64,000 nt of DNA from Clarireedia homoeocarpa (Eukaryota; Ascomycota; Leotiomycetes; Helotiales; Rutstroemiaceae), in contig LNKV01000008.1 of NCBI GenBank assembly GCA_001465935.1, forward strand, positions 1-64,000. Reading direction: 5' to 3'. Positions 53,195 through 64,000 of this stretch are shown here, in pieces. The stretch's first letter is position 1; the number at the start of each line of letters is the position of its first letter. The notes under the pieces were generated by a model that saw nothing but the letters and a program-made list of their open reading frames with translations, was not told where the DNA came from and searched no databases. The position numbers and the translations under genes were made by a program.

Positions 53195-54665
53195 TCAACC
53201 CGCCACATCCTCTGCGACCCTCTTCCCATCCAACCCAATCACCCCTTCCTCCCTCTCCACCCCCTTCGCCTCCACTTGTCCCATCCCTCCAAACAACCCC
53301 CCCAACCCCTCCACCCCTACATTCCCCCCACTAAACACAACCCCCACATCCCAGCCCTCCGCTCCCCCCTCCCTCTCCACCAACGCCCGAAACCTCTCAT
53401 CCCACAACACCACCGCCAACCCCACACACGCACTCGGTTCAACCACCACCTTTAACCGCTCATACACTAGCCGCATCGCCGTCCGAATCTGCTCCTCACT
53501 AACACTATACATATCCCTCACCGCACGCATCTCATATATGACTTTCCACGGGAACACCCCCACAGGCGTGCGCAGCCCATCTGCAATCGTCAGCGATTTC
53601 ACATGCGTGATACGGTCTCCCGTGCTGGAGCGAAACGCGCGCGTGCAGTCGTCGGCGCCTTGGTGGGTGGGTTCCGCGCCGAAGACGTGGATGCCGGTGT
53701 TCAGGCAGGAGAGGGCCGTGCCAGAGAGCATGCCGCCGCCGCCGCAGGGGGTGATGATTGCGTTGAGGCCCTTCCCCCCCTGCTCCTGTTCTTTCTCTGC
53801 ATTACTTTGTTCCGTCGCAAAACTGCATTTCACCTGCCCCTTTCCCTTTTCCCCGGCAGCAGCAGCAGCCTCAATCATCCCCCTAACCTGCTCCTGCATC
53901 TCCAAACCTAGCGTTCCTTGCCCAATCATAATATCCGGGTGATCATACGGCGGGACCAGTGTCGCGCCTGTTTCCTTCTGCACCTCTTCCACCATGGCTT
54001 CCCGCTCGACGCTCGTGCTTCCGCTGAATCGGATGTTGGAGCCGTAGGAGCGGGTCGCTGCGATTTTCGAGGGGGTGCTGATTGTGGGCATGACGATGTG
54101 CGCTGGAATGCCCATTTCTTTGGCGGCGAGGGAGAGCGCTTGTGCGTGGTTTCCTGTATAGGGGGGAAGGGAGGGTAGAGGTTAGTTTGTTTTTTTGGTG
54201 ATTGTAACATTTATACGCTCATGTCAAGAAAGAGGAAATGATTCCCAATCCCGCAAAACACAGTCAACCAAACAATCCCCCCCCCCCAAAGAACACACTA
54301 AAGAAATCACAAGAAGACACACCACTACTATGCGTAACTACCCCCTTTTCCTTCCAACCCCTCTCCCCCTTCTTCTCCATCTCTCCCTCCAACCTCTTCA
54401 ACGCATGAAATGCCCCTCTAACCTTAAACGCCCCAACCCGTTGTAAGTTCTCGCATTTAAACCACAACCTAATGACTGGCCTCGCCGGCTCCTGGCCCTC
54501 CCACTCCGTTCCCACAAGCGCATCTTTCGTCTGCGGGGTACTCGCCAGCCGAGTGAGCGTCGCGTTGGTGAGGACGGGTGTGCGGTGGATATGGTCTTTT
54601 ATGAGGACGTGTGCCGCGATGACTGACTCGCGGGCCAGAGGAGGACACGTGGATATATCTGCCAT
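53195..54665 (-). CDS. PLP-dependent threonine dehydratase / serine racemase-like enzyme
   Basis: Exons 54665-54323 and 54153-53195 with a 169-bp intron (donor GTGTGT, acceptor ACAG) encode 433 residues. It is a fold-type II PLP enzyme. FKCENLQRVGAFKVRGAFHA contains the Schiff-base lysine (AFKVRG), HSSGNHAQALSLAA the phosphate/carboxylate-binding loop, and ITPCGGGGMLSG the glycine-rich PLP-phosphate loop; VVFSGGNVG lies near the C-terminus. It would deaminate serine, threonine or 3-hydroxyaspartate, or racemise serine, in the cytosol. It resembles yeast Sry1 and mammalian serine racemase more than biosynthetic Ilv1, since no ACT regulatory domain follows. An insert of ~30 residues (about 210-240; GEKGKGQVKCSFATEQSNAE) before the glycine loop is unusual. 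Intact, but with unusual purine-rich coding. Confidence 0.85.
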
Positions 54666-55047
54666 TTTGGGGGTGGTGGTGGTGAGTAACAGGTATTCTG
54701 TCCGTCAGTTATTTGAAAAGGCGGGGGAGGGGTTATTTTGTTGCAATCAAAACTTCGGCGAAATACGCCGATGCCGGCCGGACGCCAAGCAAAACACACA
54801 AATACAAACAGATCAATTTGTACGAAAAGACAACAAATAATAAGCAACCAATATCAATCACAAGGAAATCTTTCTGAATTTTGAAGACATAAACTTTTTG
54901 TAATTCCAGATTACCGAAAATCTTCAACATCGTTGAGTCGTTGAAGAGAGTATGATACAATTTCGCCAGAATCCACTCCCATGTTCATAAATTCAGAAAA
55001 TCATAAAATGACACCCCGGCCACACATAGAGCCCCCACTGACTCCAT
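54666..55047. other. Intergenic, no gene seen
   Basis: 5' flank of the dehydratase gene and 3' flank of ILV5. Confidence 0.4.
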
Positions 55048-56462
55048 TTAGTTGTTTTCAGGACGGAGAGATCTGCCACAAATTAGCTTTTGACTCATTA
55101 ATGATATTGAATATTGCTTACCGGACAGCCTTTCCTGCTCTCCAGATCTCCAAATCACGGATCTCTTGCATCTCAGCCTCGTACTTCTGACGGTAATCCT
55201 TTTGGGAGTTGAAGGTAAGCGATCTCTCGGTCTCCTTTCCGGTCTTGACAGAGTCGTACAAGTCATTGAAGACTGGCTTCAATGCATCCTTGAAACGGCC
55301 GGACCAGTCAATGGCACCACGACGGGCAGTGGTAGAGCAAGCCTCGTACATCCAGTCCATACCGTTGGCACCAATCAGTGGGTACAAAGATTGGGTAGCT
55401 TCCTCTACAGTCTCGTTGAAGGCTTCAGATGGGCTGTGGCCTTGCTCACGGAGAACCTCGTATTGTGCGAGGAACATACCGTGGATACCACCCATCAAGC
55501 AACCACGCTCACCGTACAAGTCGGAGTAGACCTCCTTCTCGAAGGTGGTTTCGTAGAGATATCCGGATCCAACGCCAACACCGAGAGCAATAGCCTTCTC
55601 TTTTGCCTTTCCAGTAACATCTTGGTAAACAGCGATGGAGGAGTTGATACCACGGCCCTCACGGAAAAGAGTTCGGACGGTACGTCCGGATCCCTTTGGT
55701 GCAACGAGGATAACGTCAACATCGGTTGGGACATCGACCTTGGTCTGGTCCTTGAAGACTGGGGAGAAACCGTGGGAGAAGTAGAGGGTCTATAAAGTCA
55801 GTTTTAAGTCAATTCTGTGGGAACCAAAATGTGTACCTTTCCCTTGGTGATTTGTGGCTTGATTGCGGGCCAGGTCTCACTTTGAGCAGCATCACTGAGC
55901 AAGTTCATGATGATGGTACCCTTGGAGATAGCCTCATCAACCTCGAAAAGGTTCTTTCCTGGAACCCATCCATCTTGTTGAGCATCCTTCCACGATTGTC
56001 CGTTCTTTCGTACACCAACAACAACGTTGAGACCATTATCACGCATGTTCAAGGATTGAGCATGTCCCTGCGAACCATAGCCAATAATGGCCATTGTGTC
56101 ATTTTTGAAGTACTCCTAGAATCAGATATTAGCACAGAGATTCAAAAAGCATAAAAGTCACAAAAGATGACAACGTACTTGGAGCTTCTCAATGGGCCAG
56201 TCGGCTCTCTCTGATATAAACTGTCAGTTTACATAGCCCCCAGTGTGATAACTCATTCCGTACCGTAAACCTTCTCCTTGGTTCCAGCGAAATCAATTGT
56301 CTTCACACCTCTAACCTGCTGTTGAGAAGCACCAACAACGGCACGGGCAGCAAGAGGTCTGCTTGAAGCATTGATAGCAGAGACGAAAGTTCTTCTAGCT
56401 GGAGTGCTGAATTTTTTTGCCAATGGCGACCTGACAGCTCTGGAGAATGTGCGAGCAGCCAT
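55048..56462 (-). CDS. ILV5: Ketol-acid reductoisomerase, mitochondrial
   Basis: Five exons, 56462-56264, 56210-56179, 56115-55837, 55789-55122 and 55072-55048, all with consensus introns of 47-63 bp, encode 400 residues, the usual fungal length. The Arg-rich, acid-free start (MAARTFSRAVRSPLAKKFST) is a mitochondrial targeting peptide. IIGYGSQGHAQSLNMRDNG is the NADPH-binding Rossmann loop, LLSDAAQSETWPAI follows, and ACSTTARRGAIDW lies in the conserved C-terminal knotted domain. The protein ends KAVRSLRPENN. The enzyme uses NADPH and Mg to turn 2-acetolactate or 2-aceto-2-hydroxybutyrate into dihydroxy acids in valine, isoleucine and leucine synthesis in the matrix; in yeast it also packages mtDNA. 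Intact. The last exon is only 25 bp, and exon 2 only 32 bp. Confidence 0.97.
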
Positions 56463-57029
56463 TTTGAAGGATTGAGTGGAGTGACTAGGGAAAAGAAGTA
56501 AATGAAGAGGATGTTTTGTGTGGTATGTAGAGCTTGGGATCGGAAAGTGCTCTTTTTGTTTGCCAGAAAATTTCCCTAGCTGTTGTCTGCCGAGAGCGGA
56601 GGTCCTGTTGACAGGGGTCTTCTCCAGTAAAATGCACCATCCTGGGCAGTCCAATTAATTTTTGAAGAGTCAGCCTCACAGTCCCGCACCTTGATCGGAT
56701 GTTGGAAGAACTCAATGGATATGTGGAAAGTGGAAAATCAGGTAAATAGATGAGGGTCGTGATTCTATTCTCCAGTATGTGCTTTAATATCAAGGAATCT
56801 ATGGCTTCATTGCATCCGTCAGGAGAATATATATATTGAGATCAAGGGTCCTCGAGGGTCTCTCGCTGTAGTTTTATGACCATTTCTACAATGCTAGGGA
56901 TATCAGCAGACGACTGCTGCATGAACTCCGGAGGTCCTCCAATTTAAACGCCAATTATGCCAGTGTCATTGTATCATTTATGAATGTTGAGAGTCTAGTA
57001 TATTTCCAAAGCTTCATGGCCTTCCCCTC
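56463..57029. other. ILV5 promoter region and spacer
   Basis: No gene seen. It separates the ILV5 5' end from the 3' end of UBC12. Confidence 0.4.
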
Positions 57030-57781
57030 TCACGTCAATACCCTCTCGAAGGTCTCATTCCTCACAGCCCCTCCTCCCATCGCAGACCTTACGTTCCTTT
57101 TGAATCCTTCCCTGTTAGATCTTAGGTCTTCTGCTGCTTCCTTGTTGAGGGGATCCGATGCATTTGGCTCGAGGAATAGGAACTGTTAGAATATGATCAG
57201 CGTAACCCTAGCATTACATGCCAAAGATGAATTCCCAGAACCCGTACCTGTAAACCAATCATGATTGCCTGCAGATTCAATACTGGCTTCCAGTCCTCTC
57301 GCAGAATGTTCAAGCAGATCTTTCCCTCCAGATCAATATTTGGATGGTAAATCTTTTGCTCGCAGGTAACCTTCGGTGGCTCGTGAGGGAAGGTCTCCGG
57401 GACCGCGAACTTGAACTTAAAGGATCCGCCTTTGTACATGCCCTCATCCGGCTCAATATAGAGGAAGAAGTTAAGGATATCGTCTTCGTCGGGAAAGTCG
57501 GTTCGCATTGTTGAAGGTAGAGACATTTCCGCGATGTCTACGGGAGAGTAAGATTAGCCTCGAACAGTGAAGTGCCGCCTACGGTAGAAAAGACTGGAGA
57601 AGATTTACCTTTTTGTAATCGCAGTTGCGCGGCGGTGACCTTCTTCTTCTTGATGCCGGCAGCAGCATCTGCATTTGCCTCCTGCTGCTGCTTTTGTTTC
57701 TGCGCAACTAATTAGCACTGCACCGGAGTAGGTAAATTTTTCCTGCGAGTGTTCCCATACCATAGACCATATTTTCATCAT
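57030..57781 (-). CDS. UBC12: NEDD8-conjugating enzyme E2 (UBC12)
   Basis: Four exons, 57781-57761, 57699-57609, 57537-57248 and 57182-57030, encode 184 residues. The short N-terminal extension (MMKIWSM then KQKQQQEANADA) is the UBC12 hallmark that docks the E1 subunit. The UBC core has YIEPDEGMYKGGSFKFKF, VPETFPHEPPKV and HPNIDLEGKICLNILREDW, with the catalytic Cys in KICLNIL. It ends with FLFLEPNASDPLNKEAAEDL and NETFERVLT. It accepts NEDD8/Rub1 from the Ula1-Uba3 E1 and transfers it to cullins, activating SCF-type ubiquitin ligases in nucleus and cytosol. Introns are 61-71 bp. Exon 1 has seven codons. Intact. Confidence 0.95.
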
Positions 57782-58578
57782 CTTGGCGACTAGAGATGCC
57801 TCCGCTACGTTCTAGAGAGTGTGGTGGTGAAAAGGTGGAAGAGTAAACAAGGCAGACGCAGAGTGCCAGCAAGCGAAGAAATACCGTTTGGTGTCGTGTT
57901 GCAGTTGTCACAAGAATGACAAAATTACCGGAACGCAGAACTTAAAGGAAATGGCGCGATCTGGAAGTTCAAATAACAGATATAGTATACAAGCTGAATA
58001 TGCTGATGTACGAAATCACAGTTGTACTGGCACAAAATGGGTAAGCAAGATAACAGTGACAAGATTTTAGTTGCTGTATGAAAGATAGCGGGGTCGAGGC
58101 CTTATCAGAAGATTCGTCGAGGACAGCGCAGGATCACATCTCCATCGCACCAATTATCTTACACAAAACTTCATGATTTTTGACTAGAAGGCTCAGGGAG
58201 CACTTTGACTCAGACTCACCAGATGGAGTATGGATCATGACCAAATATACACTATTCGTGGGGTATTCAATAATATTAAATGAAAATACGACGCCCTACT
58301 CGAACATACAAGAAAGATCACTTTGGAATATCTATAGTCCCATATGTGCAAATATAACTGGAAGCACTTTCGCCTACTATGCCCACCGCAGATCCTTTTA
58401 TAGGGTGCACCCGAATACTGAGTTTCGTGCCTCAAACAAGTAGGCCATACCTTCAAATTTTACGCCCTCTCCCATCTCCCCTCAACCCTCAAAGTCGTTA
58501 GAAAGAAACAAATGCTCCCACTCGAGTATTTTGATGAAAGCGAAGCAGTTGGGACTGTTACTACCCGGACGTTTTCTC
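57782..58578. other. Intergenic, no gene seen
   Basis: 800 bp between the UBC12 promoter and the 3' end of the chitin synthase gene, with only short frames. Confidence 0.4.
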
Positions 58579-61467
58579 TTAACGCCTTGCGAAACAGCAC
58601 ATGATTCCTGATTTACCCAAGAACCAACAGCATCCAATGAAACGAATGAGTGCTAGGAAAGCGGTTGCGTAAAGCAGGACTGTGAAAAACTTGGCTCTTC
58701 GGGCAGAAGCACTGTTCTATGAAATTGTTAGTAGATACTTTTGACGAGTTTGTGTAAATAAGACTTACTCCGAATCCAAATCCATCAACATTGTCACTTG
58801 AGATAGCGACAGCCAAGATTGCATTTGAGAAAACCCATGAGATCAAGAGCTTCGTTCTGAAAGATTTGTAGGAATCCTCCAACGTTCTGCTTTCGTCCTC
58901 AACCACGGGAACGAAAGGTTTCAATGCGCGCTTAACCGTTGCCTCGAACTGGCTATCAATATCCTCTTGATCCCTGTCGATTTCCTCAACGACTGCTGCT
59001 TTCCCGTCAACTTTCGTAGTCTGAGCCGAAGGAAGAGCGTCTGCTTTATCGGATCCTTTGGTACCCCAAGAAACATCGTGCCAATTGCTGAAGGCATACA
59101 CCATGAGAATGTTGATGTATGATGATGCAAGCAACAAATACGGGATAAAAGAGTGGAACATGTGCCAAGGGTCGAGATACATGAAAGATGCGACGTAGTA
59201 CAATCCGAAGGTAGCGGCCAAAGCAAGGATAATGATACCAGCACCAGAACTCGACGAGCTTCCAAAGAAACTCTCGAAGAAGTCTTTCGCGTTACTTGTA
59301 TCAATGCTCGAGCTCCCTGAGAACGCCCGGACGACCAAATACAAAGACAAAACAATGACATAAGCGTTGATAGCACCAAAGACAACGAACGAGACCAGAT
59401 ATGTGACCTTGGAACCTTTCGGTCTGTTACCAAGAGCCAAGATAAACTGGACAATTAAGAAACCGATATAGAGATATTTCAAGATCGTGTTGACAATCGG
59501 AGTAGCAGTGTCACCGAAAGGCCAACCGTGGTGTACCGAAGTAGTATCCGTAGCAGCTGTAGGCGTGCCGACAAGGTCCATAATAACAGAAGTAGTAAGC
59601 CAGTAGGATGCCAACATGAACCAAGCCAAGAAGTTAGTAAAGAAGTTATACAAAAGTTGGATGTGCAAGAAGAACATTCGCACAATGTTGTGCCCACTCT
59701 TGTACCTGCGAAGAGTCAGTCAATGATCCAGAAAACTACCTTTGAAAAAAATACTCACATTCTGCCGAAATGCATCATAGAATACATTCCTGCTGCGAAA
59801 GAACCGTTCAGCCATCTACGACGTTGACCAATGAATTCGGCAGCTCCTTCAGGAACATCAGTTTCTCCCTTGGCGGCTTTGATGTAGGTCAAATGCCATT
59901 TGCTACCAGCCTTAGCCACAAGCTCGAAACACAGAATTCTGTCCTCGGCCAAGAACATGTTTTTCTTGAAAATGTTCATGCCCTCGATACCCTTCTTTCC
60001 TAGGATTTTTGACAGGGTGTGATCTCCGTGGAAATATTGTTCCAGCGGGCGACCCATGATTGCACGGAATCTGTAAGCTGAGAAGGCACCAGGCAACACA
60101 CTGACATATCCAAACGAACTCTCCAGTGGTTTGTCGAGAATGTTACTGATCTTATACTCGAAGTTCTGTCCAGCTACCAGAGGGTTCAGAAGCTTTTTAC
60201 CATTCTTTCCCAACATAGCGTGAATTTCACCACAAGCACCACCAAGATCTTTGTCATTGTAGAAACCTTCCCACAAGGCCAGAAGCGACTTAGGTCCAGG
60301 TTTGGTACCAGCATCGAGCAGAATACAAACTTCAGGATTGAGGATACGACCAAAAGCATTGAAGAGCCATCTGTGAGAGTTGATCTTCTTGGTGTTCTTT
60401 TGCTTCAAGCAGAACATCATTTGCACAGGGGGAAGTGTATTAGCACTGTCGTCGGTTGGCCGGATGAGTTGTTGACTGGCAGTAACCGAAAGTTGCGTAG
60501 TGTACTCGAAGATGTGTGCAACAGTCTCCTTTCCGTCGACATCCTTTTTCATGACACCATCCTGGTAGATACCAATAGTCGCAAGAAGATCCAGTGTGTC
60601 CTTGTCGCAAGGGTCAATACCATCGAAAACGAGACACACCACGATCTTTTGCCAGGCAGGGCCACCAACGTTCCAGAAATCAGATTTCTTAAGGTTAACG
60701 ATATCACGAATATTTTGCATAACACCGTGTAGAGTACGTGCTGTAAGTTGCTTGTCTTCGTTATAGTAGGTGATAGCGATAAGTAATTCAGTATGACGGT
60801 TGTACATCGCAGGACGGATGTTATAACCGTTCTTCAAGGTGAACTCGTCGGGATCACAGGTGGCTGCGGTATAGCGCATGTGTGTGAACTCCTCGCTCCC
60901 ACCCTCAAGATCATTTCTGTACTTTTGCTGAATGGCGTTTTTGATAGCACTAGGTACTGGATGATCGACACTCAAAACGCTACCTTGAACAAGCTTAATT
61001 TTTCTGGTCGCATTTCTCTTGAGCCCACCAGCTGGGGGGGCTTGTCGCTGTCTCCAGGCCTCTGTAGAGCTGGTCTCAGATCGGTTGAAGGGAGATGCAC
61101 CACGAGGGTATGGGTTATCTTCTAGTTGCTCATTATATTGGGTGGAGGAACCATATTCGCTGTTATATGGCTGATTATCTGCCGCATAAGTTTCTGTAAG
61201 ACTGTAGGCAGAAACAGGTCGGACAGGAGGGGTATTTGCTCGGAGACCGCCTTGAGTATCGTATGGGCTGTTGAATGGACCGCCGCCATGTCCACCATCG
61301 AGTAAAGGTAGAGCTCCCTCCTCTTCATCACGAGGAGTATGGTACTGTAAAATCTATTGTCAGAGGGAGAGCCTGTCGATCTGCGAGTTGAGATAACTTA
61401 CGTTACCACCTGGTGGGAGATCTTGGAGCTTGTGCTCATCATACCCTCCGTTGCCAGAGTATGCCAT
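58579..61467 (-). CDS. chsB: Class III chitin synthase
   Basis: Four exons, 61467-61402, 61344-59759, 59705-58769 and 58716-58579, encode 908 residues, the normal class III length. The N-terminus (MAYSGNGGYDEHKLQDLPPG) is Gly/Pro/Asn-rich. The catalytic core has NGYNIRPAMYNRHTELLIAI, CGEIHAMLGKNGKKLLNPLV, ILLDAGTKPGPKSL, AEDRILCFEL and the QxxRW motif in GQRRRWLNGS. The C-terminal part has about seven membrane spans, with WGTKG after the fifth. It ends FLGKSGIMCCFARR. It polymerises UDP-GlcNAc into chitin and extrudes it through the plasma membrane. Class III enzymes exist in filamentous fungi but not yeast, and are needed for polar growth. The symbol follows Aspergillus nidulans class III. 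All introns are 52-57 bp and phases agree. Intact. Confidence 0.95.
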
Positions 61468-64000
61468 GGTTGAGAAAAGATTCGAAACCTCTTTATGGAA
61501 TTTTCAATAGTAGAGGGATCTCGAATATCAACTTAAGGCTGTTGGGATTCAAAGAGTTTGTCGATGATAGTTGATAAAATGAAGAAGTCGAGGAATGTTG
61601 GTGGTGATTGTTGACCGATCCTATATCCTCGTGGTACCACGCAAAGGGACGGGCAGTCACATTCGCTGAGGCTTTTCCCCAGTTAGAAAGTGAATGAAGG
61701 AGGGAATTGCTTCCTCAAAATGGTATTCGTGAATCCCAAAATGATTGGGAGATGAATATATTTGAGAGAAAACGAACGAAGGAGAGATTGAGGCAGGTTT
61801 AAAAAAAGTGACCCTGTTTCACTTGGGGAGACTCACAAAAAAAGGAGGGATTCTTATTAAGTTTTTAGTGCACTTTTGGCCCTTTTGTTGTCTCCGCTAT
61901 TTTCGATCCTAAATTCATAGAACCACCAGCAGTGCTTCTACACCACTCCCCACAAGCAGAGAACGAATCCAAGGAGAGAGCCACCACAACAAGGCTTTGC
62001 CGACTATTTTACGTATGCCGTATCCCAGAGTGACGGGCTCTACGCGTTATGGATAGGCATGGACGAGGGGTTAATGCAGATTTTCACCATTTGAACGAAT
62101 GAAGAGTGTTTATGCTGCGCCTCATCCAGTTGGTTTCTCATCTGCTGTAGTAATACTCAGACGTGTACGAACTACAAAGTACTTCGTAATGCAGTACAGT
62201 ACCCGGAGGCAGTAATATTGAGTGGCTATAAAGAACACAAAGCACAGCATTTCGTCTGCTCTCTTGATGATAGTAGATTGTGACGAGTACAGATGAGCGA
62301 GCCTTTGCCTGCCGTATCTCATCTCACTCCAACAATACTAAGACTTCCTTCCTGCACGACCGCGAATGGCCTCTCGTTGCCGCTCATTACCCTTCACGCT
62401 ATGTTTGTTTCTACAGCATGTATTTAGCAATTTCAAAGGTCCATCTATTGATATATTTTAGGTTGTGGTCTTTCAATCTTCTTGCCAACACTTGCGGACT
62501 AAACAATTGGCTGTCATTACGCTTCGGTTTCAGCTGCTAGAGCTCATGAAACGCGAGATCAACAAAACCATCAACGACCTCAATTCCCGTACTTTGTACC
62601 ACGCGATGAACTGTTGCGATAGGAGACGGCCAAGATGGTCCCTTCACGCAACTGTTACTTGGGTATACACGGCATTTTAATCTATACTTCACCGCGCATG
62701 AAGAAAAGTCACCGCTTTTCGCTCCCAACCAAGCAAAAGACGTTGGAGAACGTCTGGCAGAGCTGGCAGTGTTGCAGTTATTCCGCGCCACCGCGGCTAC
62801 CCTCATGCCTGTTCGGATCCCCCTATAAATAGAATTGTCTCCGGTATATTTGGTAACATGGAATGGTCCTGGTCTTATTCTGGAAAACGTTACTTGGGAT
62901 GGGGAAAAGCTAAGGAGGCAGATCAGGGAAGCTATTAGGTCTGTCCCCTCCTTAACCACCTAGTACTTATCGATCGGTACTCATATATGCTCCCAAGGAA
63001 GTAAGAAGTAATGAGAATAATCAAATGATTGTAGATGACTATTGAGCTCATCTCGTGGACTTGATAGTTCGTCCCAGGTGTAGGTGTAAGATCGAAAATC
63101 TTCCTTGTGCGTGCTATGAGCTAGTCCGCAAAGGTAAATTGACAGCTGGAAGATCTCAGGGGTGGATCAGGCGAGGCTTTTTGCGTTCACATGGTGTCTA
63201 AACGCAACCGTAGATGACTTGAATATAAGGCTGATGCTTCTTGCTAAAATATCTATGGGATGGGGGAATGCAGGAGGCAGGAGGCAGGAGGTAGGAGGTA
63301 GGAGACAGAGCATTAGTATAAATTCTGGGGGGTTCGTCTTGACTTAAGAGATGGTTTCGATTGTTCGCTGGTAAACTACTGCAAGTACAGTATCTCAGTA
63401 CAGTACGACAAGGTTGATGCGGGCAAGCAGAGTTTCCATCCCATCTGGAGGTTCGCTCCACGGCAATTACTTCGCTGATGCGGCAACTGAAATGTAGAAA
63501 CGTCTGATAAGGAGAACAAGTCCGTGAACTCGTGTGTTCTCGGGCATTACCAAGTACAGTAGTCGGCATACTTTCGAGCCACCGGCAGCGGAAGGTAGAT
63601 TCGCCATTCGCCAATGCGATTGATCAGACCAAAGCGTGGCAAGAAGGCGCCCAAACACTGTCGTGCGGCAGAGGGGCGAATAAAGTCCCTGAGCACCACC
63701 TTGACCGTTATCGTGATGGACAATACGTAGGCATAGAGATGGCAGTCGAAGGAGGAATCTCATCGAGCAATCAGTCTGAGTAGCATTGGGAAAGAGGCCG
63801 TCCTTGCTAGACGCTTCCTCACGATGTATGTTTTGGATTCGTCAACACACTGTTTGACAGCAGTTGCTACAAGCCTACCCCAAGACGGCGTAGCAACGGA
63901 TAGAGTCCACATAGTGGGCAAAACTACATCGTCCTTTGTATGAACATGTCGGTGACGCCAGCACCGGATGCTCTTCTTGGACAAGCCGGAAGGGAGAGGG
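61468..64000. other. Long 5' flank of the chitin synthase and right end of window, no gene seen
   Basis: 2.5 kb without a supported gene. The first kilobase presumably holds the chitin synthase promoter and leader. A short GGAGGCA/GGAGGTA tandem repeat lies at 63271-63306. Frames near 62537-62959 and 63198-63614 lack family likeness or splice support. Confidence 0.4.

Noticed and set aside
55166..55795. 209-codon frame antisense to ILV5
   Set aside because: It mirrors highly conserved ILV5 codons and has no independent support.
62537..63984. Several frames of 100-140 codons at the right end
   Set aside because: They overlap on opposite strands, lack splice signals and show no family likeness.
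1..64000. CRISPR arrays, bacterial operons, riboswitches
   Set aside because: The genes are spliced eukaryotic ones. The tandem arrays seen are minisatellites without unique equal-length spacers.

Overview
The window is nuclear DNA of a filamentous ascomycete. Genes are split by short GT-AG introns of about 45-85 bp. The gene content (class III chitin synthase, orphan FHA-kinases, a telomere-linked helicase, a DUF3435 recombinase, 2EXR, JmjC and MADS-like proteins) and heavy C-to-T decay of repeats (RIP) point to Pezizomycotina. A leotiomycete related to Sclerotinia, Botrytis or Rutstroemia is my best guess from protein style only.

Left part (1-16 kb) is subtelomere-like. It has a near gene-free stretch, an FHA-kinase gene (3.1-4.6 kb), then 4.6 kb of very AT-rich RIP-mutated DNA (about 5.1-9.75 kb). 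That AT-rich DNA holds a reverse-strand Ty3/gypsy chromovirus remnant with its mutated LTR, plus a younger solo LTR with a perfect 5-bp target duplication. Next comes a 6-kb block (9888-15865) with a telomere-linked OrsD/RecQ-type helicase broken by two 1-nt frameshifts. Short interstitial TTAGGG repeats follow.

The most striking signal is in that helicase block. The dinucleotide CT is almost absent from the + strand (I count five in about 5,980 bases), in coding and non-coding DNA alike. CT is common everywhere else, and AG stays common on the same strand. I know of no description of such a strand-specific dinucleotide ban.

Middle part (16-53 kb) is an accessory region of lineage-specific genes, many of them broken by a single nonsense codon of the kind C:G-to-T:A change makes. 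It includes a MADS-like protein, a ferric reductase, an F-box-like protein, a BAH/2EXR protein, a seven-exon nuclease-like protein, a Tc1/mariner transposase, a JmjC protein, a DUF3435 tyrosine recombinase (Starship captain family) spliced to C2H2 fingers, a second decaying FHA-kinase, fragments of a mobile-element protein, a 129-bp hairpin, and several minisatellites and promoter repeats.

Right part (53-64 kb) is ordinary core genome: a PLP-dependent dehydratase/racemase, ketol-acid reductoisomerase (ILV5), the NEDD8-conjugating enzyme UBC12 and a class III chitin synthase. All are intact and on the minus strand, followed by about 2.5 kb with no recognisable gene. The accessory-to-core change lies near 53 kb.
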